A stretch of 64,000 nucleotides of DNA from Limibacter armeniacum (GTDB taxonomy: Bacteria; Bacteroidota; Bacteroidia; Cytophagales; Flammeovirgaceae), in NCBI RefSeq assembly GCF_036880985.1, contig NZ_JBAJNO010000009.1, positions 2,888,501-2,952,500 on the forward strand, read 5' to 3'. The notes beneath the pieces were generated by a model that saw nothing but the letters and a program-made list of their open reading frames with translations, was not told where the DNA came from and made no database searches. Made by a program: the position numbers and the translations under genes. Below, one piece after another: positions 1 to 7,034 of the stretch (the first letter of the stretch is position 1; the number at the start of each line of letters is the position of its first letter).

Positions 1-658
1 TTCTTCCGGCATGGCCAAGGTGGCGCTGTAAAGTATCCGGAAAAATAAAGGTACTGCCTTCAAATACTTTCGGGTACTCTCCTTGAAGAAAAATACCATG
101 AAACACAGTTTCCCATCTTTCTTTTTTAGGGAAAAGAAATCTGATGGCTGCATCCCAAGGTGAGTCAGCTGTTTTACTAATGGTTTCTATCCGGTTTTTT
201 ACCTCAATTTCAGATAATGAAATCGGGACACCATCAATTGTTCCTTGTATCAGGTCATCACCTCCATAGTATTCAGGTTGTAGCGGGAAAAGGTGGCTTT
301 CCTGCCAGGAGTTGAATGGAACAAACTTGTCTGGGTAATACAGAAGAGATGCGTCCATAAATGAGAGCATTCTCTTAACTACTTTTTCTTTGTATTCTCC
401 CGGAATTTCTGGAGCGTTGAACTCTTTTAAATAAATCCAGTAAGCAACTGGTGGTGTTACAATTCCTATAAAAAGAATGGTATAGGGATGCAGAATATTT
501 AGTGAAACAGCAGCCCAAGTCATAAAAATCAGCAAAAGGGTGATGCCGCCTACTTCCAGCCGTTTGTTGTGCATACTCCTGCGACGCTCTTCAAGGTCTT
601 GCAGGTCTGCTTGTACATGTTCAGTAAAATGGTTTTTGAATTCCTCTAAGGTCCTCAT
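1..658 (-). CDS. DUF3137-like membrane protein, 3' end cut by the window
   Basis: About 219 codons are visible, and the 3' end lies outside the window. The ATG at 656-658 opens a frame with no stop. Residues about 1-30 are hydrophilic and probably coiled (MRTLEEFKNHFTEHVQADLQ). Two hydrophobic segments follow at about 37-75 and look like a transmembrane hairpin. The rest is soluble, with motifs of the type GTIDGVPISLSEIEV and a second block around HGIFLQGEY. This order of two membrane spans followed by a domain with 'G..DG..I..sEie' and 'F.G.f' blocks resembles DUF3137, a family of unknown function often described as galanin-like. Family assignment is by eye and moderate; no function is proposed. 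It is divergent from the glycosyltransferase at 823. Confidence 0.6.
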   Translation of the reverse strand, partial: MRTLEEFKNHFTEHVQADLQDLEERRRSMHNKRLEVGGITLLLIFMTWAAVSLNILHPYTILFIGIVTPPVAYWIYLKEFNAPEIPGEYKEKVVKRMLSFMDASLLYYPDKFVPFNSWQESHLFPLQPEYYGGDDLIQGTIDGVPISLSEIEVKNRIETISKTADSPWDAAIRFLFPKKERWETVFHGIFLQGEYPKVFEGSTFIFPDTLQRHLGHAGR

Positions 659-822
659 AGTTGCATATTGAATTGGGCCAAGATACAGCTTTCACCGTTA
701 TGGCGGAATCTTTTAGCAGCTTAGAGGCTGAATATAGTTATATTGCGCCATCCTGAAAAGTCAATTTAGGGATAGAAAGTGTAATTCAACCGATCAAAAT
801 AACTGGACTACAAGCAACCGTC

Positions 823-1956
823 ATGATGAAAATCGGATTCGAGGCCAAACGGGTTTTCAATAACTATACTGGACTGGGCAATTACTGCCGAACACTATTA
901 GAGAATATAGCGGAGCTTCACCATGATGAAGTAGAAAGTCACCTTTTTACCCCAAGAATTCAGGACAATGCCAGAACACACCATTTTTTGGATAGTGGAG
1001 ACTATCATCTGCATTTGCCAAAAGGAGCTTTCAAAACTTATTGGCGTACGGCAGGGGTTGTAAAAGACCTTCAGCAGGAGGGAATCGAGCTATTCCATGG
1101 TTTGAGTCATGAATTGCCTGTCGGAATACGGAAATCAGGAGTGAAAAGTGTAGTCACTATCCATGACTTGATATTCAGGCATTATCCTAAGCAGTACAAT
1201 CGTATGGATAACCTGATCTATGATGTCAAATTCAAGTATGCTTGTGAAAATGCTGACAAGGTGGTTGCCATCAGCGAATGTACCAAAAATGATATCATTG
1301 ATTTTTATGGTATTGACCCAGCAAAGATTGAAGTGATTTATCAGACTTGCGATGATTCATTTAGAGGAGAAGTAGCCTCGGAGCAGAGGGCTAAAGCCGT
1401 TTACAGATATGGATTACCTACAGAGTTTATTCTTTATGTAGGTTCAATCATCCCAAGGAAAAAGCTGAAGGCAATAGTGGAAGCCTTATATACCATGCCT
1501 GAAAGTGAACGTGTCCCATTGGTAGCAATCGGTGCGGGAGGTCCATACAAGGATGAGATTCTGTCTTTTGTACAGGAACATAAATTGGAGAAATGGGTCT
1601 ATTTTCCAGAGAAAGTGGCTTTTTCCGATTTTCCTGCACTTTATCAGCAAGCACAGGCTTTCATTTATCCGTCTATTTATGAAGGCTTTGGCATACCGAT
1701 TATAGAAGCGTTGTTTAGTCAAACACCTGTCATTACTTCCAACCTCTCTTGTTTGCCTGAAGCAGCAGGACCTGATGCCTGTTATGTAGATCCTTATCAA
1801 CCGGAAAGTGTTGCAGAAGGCATTCGTAAAGTAGTACAGGAGCAGTCATTGAGAGAAAGTATGATTGAAAAAGGGTTGGCTTATGTTCAGCGTTTTGATA
1901 AAGCTATTGTAACAGCACAAATGGTCAATTTGTATAAAGAAGTATTGGACAGTTAA
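823..1956 (+). CDS. GT4-type glycosyltransferase (group 1 family)
   Basis: A 377-residue cytosolic or membrane-associated glycosyltransferase with a GT-B fold. The N-terminal part carries HGLSHELP and VVTIHDLIF, typical of the acceptor domain. The C-terminal part carries ILYVGSIIPRKK at the domain boundary and the EX7E motif of retaining GT4 enzymes in YEGFGIPIIEA (E287 and E295). It transfers a sugar from an NDP-sugar to an unknown acceptor, probably in surface polysaccharide or lipid glycosylation. The start is the first ATG of an ATGATG pair. The next gene begins 12 bp downstream on the same strand, so the two are probably cotranscribed. The donor and acceptor cannot be read from the sequence. 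Confidence 0.88.
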   Translation: MMKIGFEAKRVFNNYTGLGNYCRTLLENIAELHHDEVESHLFTPRIQDNARTHHFLDSGDYHLHLPKGAFKTYWRTAGVVKDLQQEGIELFHGLSHELPVGIRKSGVKSVVTIHDLIFRHYPKQYNRMDNLIYDVKFKYACENADKVVAISECTKNDIIDFYGIDPAKIEVIYQTCDDSFRGEVASEQRAKAVYRYGLPTEFILYVGSIIPRKKLKAIVEALYTMPESERVPLVAIGAGGPYKDEILSFVQEHKLEKWVYFPEKVAFSDFPALYQQAQAFIYPSIYEGFGIPIIEALFSQTPVITSNLSCLPEAAGPDACYVDPYQPESVAEGIRKVVQEQSLRESMIEKGLAYVQRFDKAIVTAQMVNLYKEVLDS

Positions 1957-1968
1957 TACCAAAAACTT

Positions 1969-2262
1969 ATGAATAATCATGTGAATGTAGCAGTTCAGGT
2001 TTTGCCTTCTGCACAAGATAAACATCCGTATGACTTAGTGGATAAGGCTATTGAGGTAATCCAGAAGTCAGGACTGAAATATCAGGTTTGTCCTTTCGAA
2101 ACTGTAATTGAGGGAGATTACCATAAGGTAATGGAAGTGGTCAAACAAGTACAAGATGCCTGTTATGAGGCAGGAGCCGAATCTTTAATGACCTATATCA
2201 AGATACAGAGTAGGAGAGACGACAAGGTGACTATCGAAGATAAAATGGAAAAGTATAGCTAG
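1969..2262 (+). CDS. MTH1187/YkoF-type thiamine-binding protein
   Basis: A 97-residue protein of the DUF77/MTH1187 family, small ferredoxin-like-fold proteins that form oligomers and in some members bind thiamine or its pyrimidine precursor. Matching features are the N-terminal strand VNVAVQVLPS, the central GLKYQVCPFETVIEGDY block and the closing MTYIKIQSRRD strand. The length (about 95-100 residues) is normal. It lies 12 bp after the glycosyltransferase and is followed immediately by a strong hairpin terminator, so it ends a two-gene operon. No thiamine genes are adjacent, so ligand binding is inferred from the family only. Confidence 0.8.
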   Translation: MNNHVNVAVQVLPSAQDKHPYDLVDKAIEVIQKSGLKYQVCPFETVIEGDYHKVMEVVKQVQDACYEAGAESLMTYIKIQSRRDDKVTIEDKMEKYS

Positions 2263-2266
2263 AAAT

Positions 2267-2293
2267 AAAGCCGTAGTTACAGACTACGGCTTT
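2267..2293. terminator. Bidirectional hairpin terminator
   Basis: An 11-bp perfect stem (AAAGCCGTAGT / ACTACGGCTTT) with a 5-base loop lies between the convergent genes ending at 2262 and 2299. A-rich and T-rich flanks make it usable from both strands. Confidence 0.85.
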
Positions 2294-2298
2294 GTTAT

Positions 2299-3045
2299 TT
2301 AGAGCCAAATACTTTCGGGGTATGTAACCTGATTGAGGTAAAGTCCATGTCCTGGTACAAGGAAACGTGCAGCCCGCTTGCGGTCTTTTTTTTCAATGAT
2401 ATCCCGCATTTCTTCAATGCTGAGTTTCCCTAAACCAACCTGAAGCAGGTTACCTGTAATAATCCTTACCATACCTCTCAAAAAGCGGTTAGCTTTGATA
2501 TGGAAAGTAAGATCATCCCCATTTTGAACCCAATAAGCTTCCATAATGTCACAGTTGTGGGTGTGTACGTCAGAGTGAATCTTACTGAAAGCTTCAAAAT
2601 CAGTATATTCAGGTAGTACACTGGCTGCCTGATTAAGTAGCTTTAGGTCAGGAGTCCAACGAAGTGTGTAAGCAAGTCCCTGTAAAAATGGATTTTTATG
2701 CAGCGTGATTTTATATTCGTATGAACGACTGACAGCATCAAAACGAGCGTGTGCTTCATCTGTGACTCTCCGTATGCTTTTGAGAGAAATATCAGGAGGA
2801 AGAAAGGAGTTGGCTTTATGCAACAGGTCTTTTTCCACTATTTCATCATCATAGTCAAAGTGTGCAAATTGCTGACTACAGTGTACGCCAGTATCGGTTC
2901 TACCGCTTCCTGTGATTTCTATTTCAGCTCTGAGTAGCTTACTCAAGACAAAGTTGAGTTTTTCTTGTACGGTCTCTGCATTCGGCTGTACTTGCCAGCC
3001 ATGGTAGAGTGCTCCATGGTAAGCTACTTCTATAAAATATCTCAT
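2299..3045 (-). CDS. truA: tRNA pseudouridine(38-40) synthase TruA
   Basis: A 248-residue enzyme that isomerises uridine to pseudouridine at positions 38-40 of the tRNA anticodon stem-loop. The catalytic aspartate is D51 in GSGRTDTGVHCSQQ. Other family blocks are the N-terminal VAYHGALYHGWQVQ and RFLRGMVRIITGNLL near the C-terminus. The ATG at 3045 is preferred over an upstream TTG/ATG-type start at 3075: proteins of this family begin directly with the first beta-strand (MRYFIEVAYHG). A -7-like promoter element (TATTTTTG, 3080-3073 on this strand) would also overlap the longer start. It ends convergently with the thiamine-binding gene. Confidence 0.95.
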   Translation of the reverse strand: MRYFIEVAYHGALYHGWQVQPNAETVQEKLNFVLSKLLRAEIEITGSGRTDTGVHCSQQFAHFDYDDEIVEKDLLHKANSFLPPDISLKSIRRVTDEAHARFDAVSRSYEYKITLHKNPFLQGLAYTLRWTPDLKLLNQAASVLPEYTDFEAFSKIHSDVHTHNCDIMEAYWVQNGDDLTFHIKANRFLRGMVRIITGNLLQVGLGKLSIEEMRDIIEKKDRKRAARFLVPGHGLYLNQVTYPESIWL

Positions 3046-3072
3046 GTTATGCCTTCTTATTTCAATGTGCTG

Positions 3073-3080
3073 CAAAAATA
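3073..3080 (-). promoter_or_regulatory. Bacteroidota -7 element for truA
   Basis: TATTTTTG on the minus strand matches the TAnnTTTG -7 consensus of Bacteroidota housekeeping promoters and lies 27 bp before the truA ATG. No good -33 TTG is seen at the expected spacing, so support is partial. Confidence 0.45.
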
Positions 3081-3302
3081 GTAAAATCTGTGTGTAGAAC
3101 GTGATGAACCCGAATTGGAATGACTAAAAGTAATAACAGTGTATAATAGGTGTTTAAGCGTGTGAATTTTGTTTAATGATAGCTAATCATGTGCGGAAAT
3201 ATGTTTTTCTTATAAAGAGGGAAAGTCTATTGTTTTACCACAAGATATATACCTGTCAACTACACAATAAATTGAAGAAACTTTTTGAAACTCAAACTGA
3301 CA

Positions 3303-3926
3303 ATGAGGTTTAGAAATAACATAAGAGTCCTGTTATCAAGTGTATTCTGCTTAATATTCATTTCTATAGGTACTGCTTTGTCTTATAGGGAGATTGTAGC
3401 CTATACGCTTTCCAATATAGGAGGGAAAAAGGTGTTGTTAAGGATTGAGGACTTACAGGAGGTTGCATCGTTCAAAGTAACTGACCAGCAGGAAAATATT
3501 GTGTATTGGGAAAAGATTTTCGAGACAGGAATTGTGACTAGAAAATTTGACTTTGGAAAGCTACCACAAGGATATTACCCATATGAATTGGCGATCGGGG
3601 ACGAAGCAGTGAGAGGAACTTTTGAGGTTACGGAGGATTCATTGAGTATTTTGAAAAGCGACATTGTTGCACTAAGGAAAGAACGGTTTCACTGTGAGGT
3701 AATCGATCAAGAATTACAAATTCGGTTGACATCAGCTCGGGGAAACTGGGTTGAACTTAGTATTCGAAGAATGGGAGGGAAGGAGCTGTTTCGGAATTTG
3801 TATGAAAAGCCTGGAGAGGAGTTTTCAAGGCAAGTAGACTTAGAGACTTTTGAGGCGGGAAAATACATTGTTCGTGCAAAAGTGGAAGGAAAGTACTTTG
3901 TGCAGGATTTTGAAGTGAAAAAATAA
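3303..3926 (+). CDS. Membrane-anchored protein with two Ig-like domains, function unknown
   Basis: A 207-residue protein with an N-terminal hydrophobic segment (residues about 9-29, VLLSSVFCLIFISIGTALSY) that could be a signal peptide or an anchor. Two tandem beta-rich domains of about 80 residues follow. Each has the pattern seen in Bacteroidota secretion-type beta-sandwiches: KVLLRIEDLQEVASFKV to LPQGYYPYELAIGDEAVRGTF in domain one, and LQIRLTSARGNWVELSIRR to FEAGKYIVRAKVEGKYF in domain two. An in-frame TTG at 3285 would add six residues; I prefer the ATG. It is probably periplasmic. It sits alone between truA (divergent) and the tRNA array. No named family was recognised. Confidence 0.65.
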   Translation: MRFRNNIRVLLSSVFCLIFISIGTALSYREIVAYTLSNIGGKKVLLRIEDLQEVASFKVTDQQENIVYWEKIFETGIVTRKFDFGKLPQGYYPYELAIGDEAVRGTFEVTEDSLSILKSDIVALRKERFHCEVIDQELQIRLTSARGNWVELSIRRMGGKELFRNLYEKPGEEFSRQVDLETFEAGKYIVRAKVEGKYFVQDFEVKK

Positions 3927-4001
3927 TGAAATGTAAATAATTGATTCACTGAACATTGAACTTTTATTGCTCTTTAGATGGATTTTTTATGTGTCAAACT
4001 G

Positions 4002-4032
4002 TTTGTGAATTGTAAAAAGAGCCTTAGATTTG
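4002..4032 (+). promoter_or_regulatory. Consensus Bacteroidota promoter of the tRNA array
   Basis: TTTG at 4002-4005 is followed after exactly 19 bp by TAGATTTG at 4025-4032, a full match to the Bacteroidota -33/-7 consensus. The first tRNA starts at 4066, leaving a leader of roughly 27 bases after a predicted start near 4039. This is the best promoter match in the window. Confidence 0.75.
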
Positions 4033-4065
4033 CACTCGCAATTTGATACAAGGTCAACTTGTTTT

Positions 4066-4149
4066 GGGGAGATTCCAGAGCGGTCAAATGGGACGGACTG
4101 TAAATCCGTTGCTTCGGCTTCGCAGGTTCGAATCCTGCTCTCCCCACCA
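4066..4149 (+). tRNA. tRNA-Tyr (GTA), copy 1
   Basis: A class II tRNA with acceptor arms GGGGAGA/TCTCCCC, anticodon GTA in the loop of GGACTGTAAATCC, a long variable arm (TTGCTTCGGCTTC) and the T-loop GGTTCGAATCC. The discriminator is A4146, and CCA is encoded at 4147-4149. It is the first member of a five-tRNA array. Confidence 0.96.
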
Positions 4150-4155
4150 AAAAAA

Positions 4156-4228
4156 GCGGGCGTAGCTCAGTTGGTAGAGCGGCAGCCTTCCAAGCTGCAG
4201 GTCGCGGGTTCGAGCCTCGTCGCCCGCT
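4156..4228 (+). tRNA. tRNA-Gly (TCC), copy 1
   Basis: Acceptor GCGGGCG/CGCCCGC, D-arm GCTCAGTTGGTAGAGC, anticodon TCC in AGCCTTCCAAGCT and T-loop GGTTCGAGCC. The discriminator is T4228 and CCA is not encoded. It follows copy 1 of tRNA-Tyr by a nine-base spacer that includes the CCA. Confidence 0.96.
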
Positions 4229-4260
4229 CGTTTTGAAAAAATTGACATACTGTTAATGCT

Positions 4261-4341
4261 GGGGAGATTCCAGAGCGGTCAAATGGGACGGACTGTAAAT
4301 CCGTTGCTTCGGCTTCGCAGGTTCGAATCCTGCTCTCCCCA
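4261..4341 (+). tRNA. tRNA-Tyr (GTA), copy 2
   Basis: The 81-base body is identical to the other two tyrosine tRNAs in the array. Unlike them it is followed by CAT rather than CCA, so its CCA end must be added enzymatically. No glycine tRNA follows it. Confidence 0.96.
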
Positions 4342-4396
4342 CATAGAAATAAGAGACTTCAGCAAGCTCTTGTTTTTATTCAATCATATTGCTGCT

Positions 4397-4480
4397 GGGG
4401 AGATTCCAGAGCGGTCAAATGGGACGGACTGTAAATCCGTTGCTTCGGCTTCGCAGGTTCGAATCCTGCTCTCCCCACCA
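4397..4480 (+). tRNA. tRNA-Tyr (GTA), copy 3
   Basis: Identical to copy 1, including the encoded CCA (4478-4480). Together with the following tRNA-Gly it repeats the copy-1 Tyr-Gly unit and its spacer base for base. Confidence 0.96.
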
Positions 4481-4486
4481 AAAAAA

Positions 4487-4559
4487 GCGGGCGTAGCTCA
4501 GTTGGTAGAGCGGCAGCCTTCCAAGCTGCAGGTCGCGGGTTCGAGCCTCGTCGCCCGCT
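4487..4559 (+). tRNA. tRNA-Gly (TCC), copy 2
   Basis: The 73 bases are identical to the glycine tRNA at 4156. It closes the array and is followed directly by a terminator hairpin at 4561-4590. Confidence 0.96.
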
Positions 4560-4560
4560 C

Positions 4561-4590
4561 AAAAGCCTATCGGTAAAACGGTAGGCTTTT
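4561..4590 (+). terminator. Terminator of the tRNA array
   Basis: AAAAGCCTA pairs with TAGGCTTTT around a partly paired 12-base interior. A T-rich tract (TTTTGTTTTTT) follows. It lies one base after the last tRNA. Confidence 0.85.
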
Positions 4591-4633
4591 GTTTTTTGTA
4601 AGGTTTTGGATTTTCGTAGAACTGAATAATATT

Positions 4634-4672
4634 AGCGGATAATGGGAAATATTGAATTTCTGGTTATCCGCT
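4634..4672 (+). terminator. Second hairpin downstream of the tRNA array
   Basis: AGCGGATAA (4634-4642) pairs with TTATCCGCT (4664-4672) across a 21-base loop, followed by TTTTTG. It has the form of a plus-strand terminator, 45 bp beyond the first one. It may be a backup terminator or the 3' end of a short RNA between 4591 and 4672. Confidence 0.5.
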
Positions 4673-4762
4673 TTTTGTTTTCTGATTGTAATATTCTTTG
4701 GTAAACAGTGAGATATACCCCAAATTGTGGGAAAAGATCTTGCACAAAAAAAATAGTGACGA

Positions 4763-5092
4763 TTGGAAGAGCAAAAACTGACAACCCAGACTCAAGCATT
4801 GGTTTTGAAGCATATGCAACTCCCAGCAGAAGAGCTTTTGGGAGACAAAACGGCTTTTGAAAATCTAGAAGCACTAAAGGAACAACTCAGTAAGTTGATA
4901 AGCAGGTTACTTGATCATGATTTTGGTAGGTTAATGAATGCCATGTACCGAATTGATATCAAGGAGCATGATTTTAAAGAAGCTATGTCTTTACCAACAG
5001 GTAAAGACATAGCAGATAGAATTGCAACCCTGATTGTTGAGCGTGAGCTACAAAAAGTGAAATTTCGTATGCAATACAGTTCAGGTGAGTAG
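4763..5092 (+). CDS. Conserved-looking small helical protein, unknown function
   Basis: A 109-residue acidic protein, mostly predicted helix, with a recognisable core LISRLLDHDFGRLMNAMYRI followed by DIADRIATLIVERELQK. The TTG at 4763 is the only start for the full frame, because an in-frame TGA lies at 4757-4759. The first ATG (4814) would remove 17 residues. Its stop codon is one base from the stop of the convergent MutS-like gene, with no terminator between. I do not recognise a named family. Confidence 0.65.
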   Translation: MEEQKLTTQTQALVLKHMQLPAEELLGDKTAFENLEALKEQLSKLISRLLDHDFGRLMNAMYRIDIKEHDFKEAMSLPTGKDIADRIATLIVERELQKVKFRMQYSSGE

Positions 5093-5093
5093 A

Positions 5094-6893
5094 CTACTCC
5101 AAGTGTATACCCATTTGCTCCATAAGAGCACTTGCACTAAAGGATGAGCAGACACCTTTTTTCAGCTTATAGTCGAAGATCAGTTTGCCATTTTCAATGC
5201 GACTGCCAAAGCTGAAATTCGTGATTTTTTCTGGAGCGTCATCAGCTAGTGAAGCCAGTTCCAAGTCATGGGTGGAAATCAGTCCTGAAGCTTTTGTCTG
5301 CCCTAGTTGCTTGATGATCGCTTTTACACCTTTGTGCCTGTCTTGAGAATTCGTTCCTCTCAATAGCTCATCCAAAAGGAAAAATACTTGCTCATCTTCT
5401 TTAAGTAATTCGAATAATTGTTGGATGCGTTTGAGTTCAGCATAAAAGGAAGATATGTTCTCTTCTAGGGAATCCTCGATTCGCATGCTAGTAAATAGCC
5501 TGCAAGGAGAAATCTTCATTTCTTTGGCACATACAGGAGCTCCAGCCATTGCTAGAACAGCATTAACGCCCAATGTACGCTGGAACGTACTCTTGCCTGC
5601 CATATTGGATCCAGTGACTAGCATTAGTTGTCCTGACATGTCCATAGAGAAGTCATTGCAAACACGGTTGGATGACCCTATGAGTGGGTGACCAAGTTCT
5701 TTCGCTTCAAAGCGAAAGTAAGTTGGTGTCACATCAGGCATACAAAAATCAGGATGAGCGTACTTGTAAGCAGCTAAACTTGAAAGTGCTTCAAATTCTC
5801 CAATAATGTGCAGCCAGTTTTGGAGTTTGTGGCGGTGTACTTCTTTCCACTTTTCAAGCTTGATCATGTAATTGATGTCAAACAGCAATACAGCATTGAC
5901 AGTAAATGAAAAAAGGATATTCAACCTTGCTTCCAAACTGTTGAGGATTTTTTCTAGCTGTAATACTTGTTGTGATGCAGGAGGTTCATCCAAGAGCAAT
6001 TGTCGCATACTGTGTAGTTTCTTGGCTTGGAATGGCTGGTCTTCTACTTGGGAGAGTAGTAGTCTGTAAGATTGAATAGTACTGAGTTGCTTGGTAGTCT
6101 CTTCTACAGCATTGGTGATGTAGTTACTATGTTTTCCTAATACCCCAAGGTTGAGTAAGAAAAATCCAAAAGGAACTGCTGACGGAACAATGGATAAAGC
6201 CCAAAGCACAATAGCTGATATCAGAATAATAGGAAGTACAATGATTAAAGTTTTATAGAGCGGTTTGCCTAAAAACTGAGAAGGTTGGTCAAACCAGTTG
6301 GAAAGCTTTTCTAGTTTATCCCTGTCAGTATCAGCCAACATGGATTTAGCTTGCAACTGTTGTCTCCACTCTACTAGCTCTGATAGCTCTGTAACGGCTT
6401 CTTGCCTGTCAACCACTTCTTCTGAGGTTGCATATGTCTGTAACCATTCCGCTAGGGTGTCTTTACCAGAAAGTGTATGGGATCTATTGATAAAAGCAAA
6501 TAGAGAGCCTTTTCCGAATAGATCAAGGTCATAACTGAAAGGATGTGTCTTTTTTTTATAAGATTCGCCATTATCTGTGACTGAAGAAAGATTTCCTTCC
6601 AATAATGCTATTTCTTGAGCGTTGATGATAGACAGGTTTTCCGCAATTTTTTTACGAAATTGTATTTTTCTGTGCTGCTTTACCAATACTAAAAAGATAG
6701 GTATAGCAATAACCAAGGTAAGCCAAATATAGGATGACATACGGGCATTAGCCCAATAAATACAGCCGACAAGTGCCAAAATGAACCATACGGCACGTAT
6801 GGTAGCAGTCGTAAGGTATTGGCGATGGTATTTACCTTGTAATGATTTATACTTATTTTCGAATTGATGAAAAACTTGTCTTTGATCTTCCAT
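5094..6893 (-). CDS. Membrane-anchored MutS-like ATPase
   Basis: A 599-residue protein ending in a MutS domain V ATPase: Walker A TGSNMAGKSTFQRT (about residues 424-437), Walker B FFLLDELLRGTNSQDRHKG (about 500-518) and the switch-type histidine in LISTHDLELA. It lacks the mismatch-recognition domain of MutS. It has two pairs of hydrophobic segments instead (about 28-68 and 213-250), so it should sit in the inner membrane with the ATPase in the cytosol. The middle part (about 265-400) resembles the MutS core/lever helices. Such short membrane MutS-like proteins occur in Bacteroidota and have no established repair role. The start is the ATG at 6893. Confidence 0.85.
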   Translation of the reverse strand: MEDQRQVFHQFENKYKSLQGKYHRQYLTTATIRAVWFILALVGCIYWANARMSSYIWLTLVIAIPIFLVLVKQHRKIQFRKKIAENLSIINAQEIALLEGNLSSVTDNGESYKKKTHPFSYDLDLFGKGSLFAFINRSHTLSGKDTLAEWLQTYATSEEVVDRQEAVTELSELVEWRQQLQAKSMLADTDRDKLEKLSNWFDQPSQFLGKPLYKTLIIVLPIILISAIVLWALSIVPSAVPFGFFLLNLGVLGKHSNYITNAVEETTKQLSTIQSYRLLLSQVEDQPFQAKKLHSMRQLLLDEPPASQQVLQLEKILNSLEARLNILFSFTVNAVLLFDINYMIKLEKWKEVHRHKLQNWLHIIGEFEALSSLAAYKYAHPDFCMPDVTPTYFRFEAKELGHPLIGSSNRVCNDFSMDMSGQLMLVTGSNMAGKSTFQRTLGVNAVLAMAGAPVCAKEMKISPCRLFTSMRIEDSLEENISSFYAELKRIQQLFELLKEDEQVFFLLDELLRGTNSQDRHKGVKAIIKQLGQTKASGLISTHDLELASLADDAPEKITNFSFGSRIENGKLIFDYKLKKGVCSSFSASALMEQMGIHLE

Positions 6894-7034
6894 ACGGATG
6901 GTTTTTTGTTGTAAAAATTAAAGAATTTTATCTCAACCCTCTAAGGAGGAGACCAATAAAAAAATGGGATTTGTCTATTGGTATAACTTAAATACCTTGC
7001 TTCCCTACTAATGCTGCATATGGACACTGTAACA

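Larger units (their letters stand above)
4066..4559 (+). repeat. Tandemly duplicated Tyr-Gly tRNA unit
   Basis: The Tyr-Gly unit at 4066-4228 and that at 4397-4559 are the same 163 bases, spacer included. A third Tyr copy lies between them at 4261. The remaining spacers (4229-4260 and 4342-4396) are not alike, so only the tRNA segments are conserved. Segmental duplication or gene conversion is the likely origin. Confidence 0.85.

Noticed and set aside
4030-4576. Open frames running through the tRNA array on both strands
   Set aside because: They are translations of tRNA genes, identical because the tRNAs are repeated; no coding evidence.
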